Of a DNA stretch of 7,275 nucleotides, positions 1 to 6,500 are shown piece after piece. Position numbers and translations under genes: made by a program. Numbering within the stretch: position 1 is the first letter of the stretch; each line of letters opens with the position of its first letter. Below the pieces are notes generated by a model, which was not told the DNA's origin, ran no database searches, and saw nothing but the letters and a program-made list of their open reading frames with translations. Source of the DNA: Pseudomonadota bacterium (GTDB taxonomy: Bacteria > Pseudomonadota > Alphaproteobacteria > Caulobacterales > Caulobacteraceae); the NCBI GenBank assembly GCA_023434265.1, contig JAEYTA010000065.1:1-7275 (forward strand), read 5' to 3'.

Positions 1-356
1 GCGATGTCTTCAAGAAGGGCCAGCAGATCACCGTCACCGTGACGGCGATCGAGACCGGCGGCATCGAGGTCAAGTTCGGTGAAGAGGACGCCCCGGCGAC
101 CGCCTTCATCCGCAAGTCCGACCTGTCGCGCGACCGCGCCGAGCAGCGCACCGAGCGCTTCTCGGTCGGCGACCGCGTCGACGCCATGATCACCGGCGTG
201 GACAAGGCCTCGCGCCGCGTCTCGGTGTCGATCAAGGCGCTGGAGATGAAGGACGAGCAGGAGGCCATCGAGCAGTTCGGCTCGTCGGACTCGGGCGCCT
301 CGCTGGGCGACATCCTCGGCGCCGCCCTGCGTGAGAAGGCCGGCTCGAAGGAATAA
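1..356 (+). CDS. rpsA: 30S ribosomal protein S1, C-terminal part (5' end outside window)
   Basis: Partial gene, open from the left edge and in frame from base 3, ending at TAA; 117 residues are visible. S1 binds mRNA on the 30S subunit through repeated OB-fold S1 domains and helps translation initiation. The visible part covers the end of one S1 repeat, including the segment [10 protein letters not shown], then [15 protein letters not shown] and the closing strand/helix [20 protein letters not shown]. The tail [17 protein letters not shown] is the characteristic C-terminus of alphaproteobacterial S1. The full protein in this group is usually around 560-570 residues, so about a fifth is present. 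It is followed by a strong intrinsic terminator, which separates it from ihfB. The identification rests on recognised family sequence; the N-terminal domains cannot be checked here. Confidence 0.95.
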   Translation, partial: DVFKKGQQITVTVTAIETGGIEVKFGEEDAPATAFIRKSDLSRDRAEQRTERFSVGDRVDAMITGVDKASRRVSVSIKALEMKDEQEAIEQFGSSDSGASLGDILGAALREKAGSKE

Positions 357-383
357 GGCCTTCCGCCACGGCGGGAAAACGAG

Positions 384-413
384 GGGCGGCCGGAGCGATC
401 CGGCCGCCCTTTT
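384..413 (+). terminator. Rho-independent terminator of rpsA
   Basis: A perfect 10-bp GC-rich inverted repeat (GGGCGGCCGG, six-base loop AGCGAT, CCGGCCGCCC) is followed directly by TTTT. It starts 27 nt after the rpsA stop codon. This is a textbook intrinsic terminator layout, with a short T-tract as is common in high-GC genomes. It should end most rpsA transcripts and implies that ihfB has its own promoter. Confidence 0.9.
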
Positions 414-450
414 CGCGTCGGGTCGGTCGGGCAATCCGTGTACGGTCGGC

Positions 451-472
451 GACAGTTAACCCATATTTCTAC
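451..472 (+). promoter_or_regulatory. AT-rich patch upstream of ihfB, possible promoter/CtrA-like half-site
   Basis: A short AT-rich run (GTTAACCCATATTTCTA) stands out in otherwise very GC-rich DNA between the rpsA terminator and ihfB. It contains TTAA followed after 7 nt by TTCT. That is a half-match to the Caulobacter CtrA site TTAA-N7-TTAA and is also close to the half-site TTAACCAT. CATATT could serve as a -10 element, but no good -35 lies 16-18 nt upstream. A promoter is expected somewhere here because of the preceding terminator; its exact elements are not resolved. Confidence 0.3.
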
Positions 473-527
473 GTGCGAACGGGCAGTTGGCCCTTTTTCC
501 CCCGTCACGCGACGGCTAGGGTGGGCT

Positions 528-548
528 TGCATCCAGCGCTCGGATGCA
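528..548 (+). repeat. 7-bp dyad (TGCATCC/GGATGCA) in the ihfB leader
   Basis: Perfect inverted repeat TGCATCC - seven-base spacer AGCGCTC - GGATGCA, ending 44 nt before the ihfB ATG. It could be an operator half-site pair or an mRNA hairpin in the 5' untranslated region. It lacks a T-tract, so it is not a terminator. IHF genes are autoregulated in some bacteria, but this sequence does not resemble an IHF site (WATCAANNNNTTR), so any regulator would be something else. The function is unknown. Confidence 0.4.
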
Positions 549-592
549 CCCGTATGGGTCCGGGGCAGGGACTGAACTGGGTGGGGGTCCGC

Positions 593-883
593 ATGATCAA
601 GTCCGAGCTGATTGAAAAGCTCGCCGCAGAAAACACCCATCTGACCCACGCCGAGGTTGAGCGGGTGGTCAATGTGGTGCTGGGCCAGATGGTCGAGGCG
701 CTGGGCGAGGGCGGCCGGGTCGAACTGCGGGGCTTCGGGGCGTTTTCGGTGCGGGCGCGGCCTGCCCGGGCCGGGCGGAACCCGCGCACGGGCGAGGCGG
801 TCGACGTGCCCGCCAAGGCGGTGCCCTTCTTCAAGAGCGGCAAGGAACTGCGCGAGCGGCTGAACGCCGCCGGGGACGCCTGA
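593..883 (+). CDS. ihfB: Integration host factor subunit beta
   Basis: This 96-residue HU/IHF-family DNA-bending protein would pair with IHF-alpha, encoded elsewhere, to make the nucleoid heterodimer that bends DNA sharply and supports sigma54-type promoters, replication and recombination. The N-terminal helices (residues 1-40) begin [11 protein letters not shown]. The beta-sheet core carries RGFGAFSVR from residue 46. The DNA-inserting beta-arm GRNPRTGE at 61-68 places the intercalating proline at 64. [13 protein letters not shown] closes the fold. Glu44 and Arg46, which mark beta subunits, are present. ATG 593 is chosen because homology begins there and a purine-rich GGGTGGGGGT lies just upstream. 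A GTG at 473 in the same frame would add 40 residues unlike the family. Gene order behind rpsA is typical of alphaproteobacteria. mscL follows after 2 nt. Confidence 0.93.
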   Translation: MIKSELIEKLAAENTHLTHAEVERVVNVVLGQMVEALGEGGRVELRGFGAFSVRARPARAGRNPRTGEAVDVPAKAVPFFKSGKELRERLNAAGDA

Positions 884-885
884 GC

Positions 886-1308
886 ATGGGCGTGGCGTCG
901 GAGTTCAGGGAATTCATCGCCCGGGGCAACGTCGTCGACCTGGCGGTCGGGGTCGTGATCGGCGCGGCGTTCGGCAAGATCGTCACCAGCCTGGTCGAAC
1001 AGGTGGTGATGCCGCCGGTCGGGCTGCTGCTGGGGCGGGTCGACTTCTCGAACCTGGAGTGGGTGCTGGTCGCCGAGAATCCGGCCACCGAGGCCGTGGA
1101 GAAGGTGGCGATCCAGTACGGCGCCTTCGTCAACACCGTGATCCAGTTCCTGATCGTGGCCGCGGTGGTCTTCCTTCTGGTCAAGGCGATCAACCGGCTC
1201 CGCCGCGAGCAGGCCGCCGGACCGGAGACGGCTCCGGCGGCGCCAACACCGACCGAGGCGCTTCTGGCCGAGATCCGCGACGAACTGCGCGCTCGCCCCA
1301 AGGGCTGA
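886..1308 (+). CDS. mscL: Large-conductance mechanosensitive channel MscL
   Basis: This 140-residue inner-membrane protein forms a homopentameric, non-selective pore that opens under membrane tension during hypo-osmotic shock. It aligns without gaps to the E. coli N-terminus. An amphipathic N-terminal helix ([17 protein letters not shown]) leads into TM1 (about residues 16-45), with gate residues Leu19, Gly22, Val23 and Gly26 and the MPP turn after the pore helix. A periplasmic loop spans about 50-75. TM2 covers about 78-102 ([22 protein letters not shown]). A proline/alanine-rich linker then precedes the C-terminal cytoplasmic bundle helix [12 protein letters not shown] at 123-134. The length matches the family (about 136). 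It starts 2 nt after the ihfB stop with a weak ribosome-binding site, so translational coupling to ihfB is likely. No terminator is obvious after it. Confidence 0.96.
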   Translation: MGVASEFREFIARGNVVDLAVGVVIGAAFGKIVTSLVEQVVMPPVGLLLGRVDFSNLEWVLVAENPATEAVEKVAIQYGAFVNTVIQFLIVAAVVFLLVKAINRLRREQAAGPETAPAAPTPTEALLAEIRDELRARPKG

Positions 1309-1343
1309 AGCTCCCCCAAAACAAGCGTCGCCGGACTCCGTAT

Positions 1344-1372
1344 TTGACTCTCCCCGGGCATAGGAACAAAAA
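1344..1372 (+). promoter_or_regulatory. Candidate sigma70-type promoter of the imuA-imuB-dnaE2 operon
   Basis: TTGACT at 1344-1349 is a good match to the alphaproteobacterial -35 element (TTGACG/TTGACA). With a 17-nt spacer the -10 would be CAAAAA at 1367-1372, a weak hexamer but in the only A-rich run of the region. It lies directly on the LexA box, so LexA binding would block RNA polymerase. The predicted start of transcription is around 1379, which leaves a leader of only about 18 nt before the imuA ATG. Confidence 0.55.
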
Positions 1373-1378
1373 GAGAAC
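1364..1378 (+). promoter_or_regulatory. LexA (SOS) box, GAAC-N7-GAAC direct repeat
   Basis: GAAC at 1364-1367, seven bases (AAAAAGA), GAAC at 1375-1378. Read on the other strand this is GTTC-N7-GTTC, the direct-repeat LexA operator established for alphaproteobacteria such as Caulobacter and Rhodobacter, unlike the palindromic enterobacterial box. It lies 18 nt before imuA and over the predicted -10, as expected for repression relieved by DNA damage. The mutasome operon is a known LexA target in this group, so motif, position and context agree. Confidence 0.92.
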
Positions 1379-1387
1379 CTTCTCTTT
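1370..1387 (+). repeat. 8-bp dyad overlapping the LexA box
   Basis: AAAGAGAA-CC-TTCTCTTT is an inverted repeat with perfect 8-bp arms around a 2-base centre. It covers the right half of the LexA box and extends toward the imuA start. At the DNA level it is a near-palindrome that could bind a dimeric regulator. In RNA it would form a 7-bp, mostly A-U/G-U-capable stem with a four-base loop near the 5' end of the transcript. It is not a terminator. Chance cannot be excluded, since both arms are low-complexity purine/pyrimidine runs. Confidence 0.45.
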
Positions 1388-1396
1388 CGGACTCCC

Positions 1397-2050
1397 ATGG
1401 ACCTCTCGCCCTTCGCATCGCCGGAGCGTTTTCCTGAGGCGGCCGCGCCGCTGGAAGAGGCGTGCGCGCCGCTGCCGCGGGACATGGGCGCGGCCTTGCT
1501 GTTCGCCCTGTCGCGGCGACCGGTCGAAGACACGCGGCCGGCGCTGCTGGCGCTGCCGCGGGTGTGGCTGGGCGAGTACGGGCGGCCCCATGCGCGGGGG
1601 CTGACGGAGCCGCCGCTCGTTCTCGTTCCCACGGCGACCACGGCGGAAGCGCTGTGGGCGATGGAACAGGCGCTGCGTTCGGGGGCGGTCTCCCTGGTCC
1701 TCGGGGCGGTGGAAGGAGCCTCCCTGACCCAGAGCCGGCGGCTGGATTTCGCGGCCCGGCACGGGGAGGCGATCGGAGTGGTGCTGTCGCGCGGACTGGA
1801 CGGACTCAGCGCCGCCCGCCGGCGCTGGCGGGTGTCCGTGCTCGCCAGCCGCGGCGACGCCGACGACGCGCGGGCGCCGGGGCCGGCCCGCTTGCAGGCC
1901 GAACTGGCCCGGGGGCGCGGCGAACGGCCGGGGACGTGGATTCTGGAGCAGGATGATGAGACGCATCGTCTCCGTCTGGCTGATCGACTGGCCGGTGTCC
2001 GTCCGGCGTCGATCGCTGGAGCGGGCGCGCCGTCCGGCCTCGCCGCCTGA
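1397..2050 (+). CDS. imuA: Mutasome accessory protein ImuA (RecA-like, SOS mutagenesis)
   Basis: First gene of the SOS mutagenesis cassette; 217 residues. ImuA proteins are distant RecA/SulA-like proteins that act with ImuB and DnaE2 in damage-induced translesion synthesis. Family hallmarks visible are RVWLGEYGRPHARGL (about 56-69), the block AEALWAMEQALRSGAVSLVLG (83-103) and SLTQSRRLDFAARHGEAIGVVL (109-130). These are followed by the RRRWRVSVLAS strand (141-151) and the C-terminal W-LEQDDETHRLRLADRLA. No Walker A motif is present, consistent with the family lacking a canonical ATP site. ATG 1397 is the only start downstream of the LexA box, with an in-frame TAG at 1361. It lacks a clear Shine-Dalgarno sequence. 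Its last 32 codons overlap imuB in another frame, so translational coupling is likely. Confidence 0.88.
   Translation: MDLSPFASPERFPEAAAPLEEACAPLPRDMGAALLFALSRRPVEDTRPALLALPRVWLGEYGRPHARGLTEPPLVLVPTATTAEALWAMEQALRSGAVSLVLGAVEGASLTQSRRLDFAARHGEAIGVVLSRGLDGLSAARRRWRVSVLASRGDADDARAPGPARLQAELARGRGERPGTWILEQDDETHRLRLADRLAGVRPASIAGAGAPSGLAA
1945..1952 (+). promoter_or_regulatory. Ribosome-binding site of imuB inside imuA
   Basis: GGAGCAGG lies just before two consecutive ATG codons (1953 and 1956). The GGAG core is 4 nt from the first ATG and 7 nt from the second. The second ATG therefore has the better spacing, and the real protein may start there, one Met shorter. It is embedded in imuA coding sequence, which supports coupled translation of the two genes. 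Confidence 0.6.
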
Positions 2051-3566
2051 ACCCGCCCTTGACCCGCGCCAGCCCTTCGCCCTGACCCTGAAGAACGGCC
2101 GGGGGGCGATGGTTCTGCACGCCCTGAGTCCGTCCGCCCGGAACGTCGGCCTGCGTCGCGGCCAGACCCAGGCCGACGCCCTGGCCATGATCCCGCATCT
2201 CGTCTGCCAGCCAGCCGACCCCGCCGCCGACGCGCGGGCGCTGGAGGCGCTGGCGGTCTGGGCCGAGCGCTGGTCGCCCTCCGTCAGCCTCGACGCCTCG
2301 CCCGACGGTCTGGAGGGGCTGTACCTCGACGTCACGGGGGCGGGGCATCTGTTCGGCGGCGAACGGGCCCTGCTGGGGCAGATCCGCGACCGGCTGGCCG
2401 AGGCGGGGATCCCGGCTCGTGTCGCCGCCGCTCCGACGCCGGGGGCGGCCTGGGCGCTGGCCCGCTGGAGCGATCCGGACGGCCATGCCCCGGTGGTGGG
2501 ACAGGACCGGCTGCGCGAACGGCTGGCCGAGCTGCCGCTGGAGGCGCTGCGGCTCGACGCCGCCGCCCTCGCCCAGGCCCGTCGCTTCGGGTTGAAGCGG
2601 ATCGGCGACCTCTACGCCATGCCGCGCGCCGGGCTGGCGCGGCGCTTCCGGGGCGGCGACGGCATCGAACTGGTGCGCCGGCTGGATCAGGCCTTGGGAC
2701 ATGAAGGAGAGGCGCTGACGCCGGTGCGGCCTCCGGCCCGGTATCGCACCTGGCAGGCCTTCGCCGAACCGCTGGGCGATCTCGCCGGGGTCGAGGCGCG
2801 GCTGCCCGAGCTGGCCGCCGACCTCGCCGCCGCGCTGGAGCGGGACGCGCAGGGGGCGCGGGGGCTGACCCTGACCGGCTTCCGCACCGACGGCGGGACG
2901 ACCTCCCTGGCCATCCGTACCGGCCGGCCGGGGCGCGAGGCTTCGGTGTGGCTGCGACTGTTCCGCGAGGCCGGGCTGGGCCGGCTGGAACTGGGCTTCG
3001 GCGTCGACGCCCTGATGCTGACCGCCGACGCGACCGAGCCGGTCATGGTCCGCCAGACCGCGCTCGAAGGCGAGGCGGGAGCCCGACAGGCGGAGCAGCT
3101 GGCCACCCTGGTGGATCGCCTGTCCGCCCGTCTGGGTGAAGACCGGGTGCTGGTTTCCGAACCGGTCGACAGCTGGATTCCAGAGCGGGCCGAGCGCTGG
3201 CGGCCGGCCCTGGCCGGCCCGCCGCCGGCTGTCGACGCCGATCCCGGTCGGCGGCCGATCCTGCTGTTCGATCCGCCCGAGCCGGTCGAGGCCATCGCGG
3301 AGTTGCCCGACGGCGCGCCGGCGCGTTTCACCTGGCGGCGGCTGTCGCGGCGGGTGATCCGCGCCGACGGGCCCGAACGCCTGTCGTCGGAATGGTGGCG
3401 TCCCGTCGCGGATCGTCGCGCCGTCCGCACCCGCGACTATTACCGTGTCGAGGACGAGGCCGGGGGGCGCTACTGGCTGTTCCGCGAAGGGCTGTACGGC
3501 CGTGAATACGGCGGCGGCGAGGGCGAGCGCGCGCCCTCGTGGTGGATGCACGGGGTGCTGCCGTGA
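1953..3566 (+). CDS. imuB: ImuB, catalytically inactive Y-family polymerase-like mutasome scaffold
   Basis: This 537-residue DinB/UmuC-like protein bridges ImuA, DnaE2 and the sliding clamp in SOS translesion synthesis. It starts RRIVSVWLIDW, where active Y-family enzymes have a DMD motif; the first catalytic Asp position is Trp9. Around 105-131 it reads SPSVSLDASPDGLEGLYLDVTG, where the active-site Asp-Glu pair is replaced by Glu-Gly. It therefore should not polymerise, as known for ImuB. A finger/thumb region with a helix-hairpin-helix-like FGLKRIGDLYAMP follows at 213-224. The little-finger-like part runs to about 360. QTALEG at 368 may be a degenerate clamp-binding motif. The ImuB-specific tail contains ERLSSEWWRP (476-484), RDYYRVED and YWLFREGLYG, ending WWMHGVLP. 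It overlaps imuA by 98 nt and dnaE2 by 4 nt (GTGA). Confidence 0.93.
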   Translation: MMRRIVSVWLIDWPVSVRRRSLERARRPASPPEPALDPRQPFALTLKNGRGAMVLHALSPSARNVGLRRGQTQADALAMIPHLVCQPADPAADARALEALAVWAERWSPSVSLDASPDGLEGLYLDVTGAGHLFGGERALLGQIRDRLAEAGIPARVAAAPTPGAAWALARWSDPDGHAPVVGQDRLRERLAELPLEALRLDAAALAQARRFGLKRIGDLYAMPRAGLARRFRGGDGIELVRRLDQALGHEGEALTPVRPPARYRTWQAFAEPLGDLAGVEARLPELAADLAAALERDAQGARGLTLTGFRTDGGTTSLAIRTGRPGREASVWLRLFREAGLGRLELGFGVDALMLTADATEPVMVRQTALEGEAGARQAEQLATLVDRLSARLGEDRVLVSEPVDSWIPERAERWRPALAGPPPAVDADPGRRPILLFDPPEPVEAIAELPDGAPARFTWRRLSRRVIRADGPERLSSEWWRPVADRRAVRTRDYYRVEDEAGGRYWLFREGLYGREYGGGEGERAPSWWMHGVLP

Positions 3567-6500
3567 GTTGGGATGGCGAATACGCCGAGCTTGGCGCCAT
3601 GACCAACTTCAGCTTTCTCGAGGGCGCGTCGCACCCGGGCGAGCTGATGCTGCAGGCGAAGGCCCTGGGGCTGGCGGCGGTGGGCGTGGCGGACCGCAAC
3701 ACCCTCGCCGGCATGGTGCGGGCGCTGATGGGAGCGGAGAAGGCCGGCCTGTCGCTGGTGGTCGGGTCGCGGCTGGGCTTCGTCGACGGGACCGAACTGA
3801 TCGTCTTTCCCCGCGACCGGGCGGCGTACGGCCGTCTGTGCCGCCTGCTGTCGCTGGGCAAGAGCGAGGCGGTGCCGCAGCCGGGCGCCGATCCCGAGGC
3901 GGAACGGATCGCCAAGGGCGAGACGCGGCTGACCTTCGAGCAGGCGGCGGCGCTGGGCGAGGGAATGATCGCCCTGGCCCCGGCGCCGGAGCGACCCGAC
4001 GCGGCCTTCGAGGCGCGGCTGACGGAGTGGCGGCGCGCCTGGCCCGACGACCTGTATCTGGCTGTAGCTCCGCTGTGGCGCGGCGACGACCGGCGGCGGC
4101 TGAACCGGCTGGCGGCCATGGCGGAGCGGACCGGCGCGCCGATGATCGCCACCAACGCCGTGCTCTACCACCATCCGGACCGTCGCCGGCTGCAGGACGT
4201 GCTGACCTGCGTGCGCGAAGGGACGACCATCGACAAGGCCGGCCGCCGGCTGCAGGCCAACGCCGAGCGCCATCTGAAGCCGCCGTCGCAGATGGCCCGC
4301 CTGTTCCGCGGTCACGAGGCGGCGCTGGCGCGGACCATGGAGGTGGCGCGCGCCTGCCGGTTTTCCCTGCGCGAGCTGGAATACCGCTATCCCGACGAAC
4401 CCGTGCCCGAAGGCTGGACCGCCCAGCGTCGGCTGATGCGGCTGACTTTCGCCGGGGCGCGGGAACGTTGGCCCGAGGGCGTGCCCGTCGACATCCGGAC
4501 CAAGATCGTCCGGGAGCTGAGGCTGATCAAACAGCTGAAATACCCCAACTACTTCCTCACGGTGCACGACATCGTCGCCTGGGCGCGACGGCAGGAGGAT
4601 CCCATCCTGTGCCAGGGCCGGGGCTCGGCCGCCAATTCGGTGGTCTGCTACTGCCTCGGCGTCACCAATGTGAATCCGGCCGAGCAGGACGTGCTGATCG
4701 AGCGCTTCATGTCGGCCGACCGCGACGAGCCGCCGGACATCGACGTCGACTTCGAGCATGAACGGCGCGAGCTGGTCATGCAGTACGTCTTCGATCGCTA
4801 TGGTCGCGACCGGGCGGCCATCGTGGCGACGGTGATCCACTATCGGCCTCGCTCGGCGATCCGCGACGTGGGCAAGGCCCTGGGCCTTACCGAGGACGTC
4901 ACCGCCCGCATGGCCAACACCGTCTGGGGCTCGTGGGGCGAGGGGGTGAAGGACGAGCACGTCGACCACACCGGCCTGGATCGCGACGACGCGCGGCTGA
5001 GGCTGGCGCTGGAGCTGACCGCCGAGCTGATCCAGTTCCCCCGTCACCTGAGCCAGCACGTCGGCGGCTATGTGCTCAGCCAGACGCCATTGATCGAGAT
5101 CGTGCCGGTCGGCAACGCCGCGATGGACGATCGCACCTTCATCGAATGGGACAAGGACGATGTCGACTTCCTCGGGCTGATGAAGGTCGACGTCCTGGCC
5201 CTCGGCATGCTGACCGCGCTGAAGCGGGCCTTCCGGATGATCGGCGAAAGCTATGGCCGGGCGCTGGAACTGCACACGGTGTCGATGGAGCAGGCGCCGG
5301 TCTACGACATGCTGTGCCGGGGCGACTCGATCGGCGTCTTCCAGGTCGAGAGCCGGGCTCAGATGGCCATGCTGCCGCGACTGCGGCCACGCGAGTTTTA
5401 CGACCTGGTGGTCGAGGTGGCGATCGTGCGGCCCGGGCCCATCCAGGGCGGCATGGTCCACCCCTATCTGAGGCGGCGGAAGGAGCGGCGGGAGGCCCGG
5501 AATCGCGGCGAACCCTACCGGATCGATTTTCCCGCTCCCGCGCCGGAGCACGGTCCGGACGACGAGCTGAAGAAGGTGCTGCACAAGACCCTGGGCGTGC
5601 CGCTGTTCCAGGAGCAGGCCATGCGCATCGCCATGGAGGCGGCGAAATATTCGCCAGCGGAGGCCAATAGCCTGAGGCGCGCCATGGCCACCTTCCGGCA
5701 CATGGGCACCATCCACGAGCACGAGGAGAAGTTCGTCGACCGGATGATCGGCCGCGGCTACCCGCCCGACTTCGCCCGCAGTTGCTTCGAACAGATCAAG
5801 GGCTTTGGCGAGTACGGCTTTCCGGAGAGCCACGCCTGCGCCTTCGCCCTGCTGGTCTACGTCTCGGCCTGGGTGAAATGTTTCTACCCGGAGGTCTTCA
5901 CCGCCGCCCTGCTGAACAGTCAGCCGATGGGCTTTTACGCCCCCGCCCAGCTGGTCCGTGACGCGCGCGAGCACGGGGTCGAGGTGCGCCACCCGGATGT
6001 CAACGCCAGCGGCTGGGACGCCTCGCTGGAGCCCCGCGCCGGCGAGACCCGTCACGCCCTGCGGCTGGGCCTGCGATCGATCGACGGCTTCCGCAAGGAG
6101 TGGGCCGAAAGGATCGAAGAGGTGCGCGCCGTCCGCCCCTTCGCCGACGTGGAGGATCTGCGGGTGCGGGCGAAACTGCCGCCGCTGGCGCTGGACCGGC
6201 TGGCCGAGGCGGACGCTTACGGCTCGCTGAAGCTGACCCGTCGGCAGGGGCTGTGGGCGGTGAAGGGGGCGCCGCCGGCGGCGACGGCGCCGCTGTTCGA
6301 GGCCATGGGTCTGGACGAGGCCGACGGCCGGCCGCCGGAGGCCCTGCCGGAACTGGCCCCATCGGAGGAGGTGGTGGGCGACTACCAGTCCATCCGTCTG
6401 TCGTTGAAAGGGCATCCCGTCAGCTTCCTGCGGGACCGGCTGAAGAGGGCCGGGGCGACGACGGCCGAGGACTACGCCCGCCTGCCGGATGGACGGCGGG

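Noticed and set aside
487..522. TTGGCC plus GCTAGGGT as a Caulobacter-type promoter for ihfB
   Set aside because: Each element is only a partial match, and the 21-22 nt between them is too long for the known TTGACGS-N10-14-GCTANAWC spacing.
473..592. Upstream GTG start extending ihfB by 40 residues
   Set aside because: The added sequence is not like any IHF or HU protein. ATG 593 gives the canonical N-terminus with a purine-rich site before it.
505..1641. Minus-strand open frame across ihfB, mscL and the SOS promoter
   Set aside because: It crosses a clear promoter region and two recognised genes, has biased composition and no domain, so it is a shadow.
1806..3551. Open frame of about 581 codons on the minus strand opposite imuA/imuB
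   Set aside because: Same antisense artefact: low-complexity Pro/Gln/Arg composition, no motifs, and fully covered by a well-identified gene on the plus strand.
3539..3562. Earlier GTG start for dnaE2, giving a 28-nt overlap with imuB
   Set aside because: The GTG at 3563 forms the common GTGA stop-start overlap and sits just before the conserved DnaE2 N-terminus. The earlier codon cannot be fully excluded.
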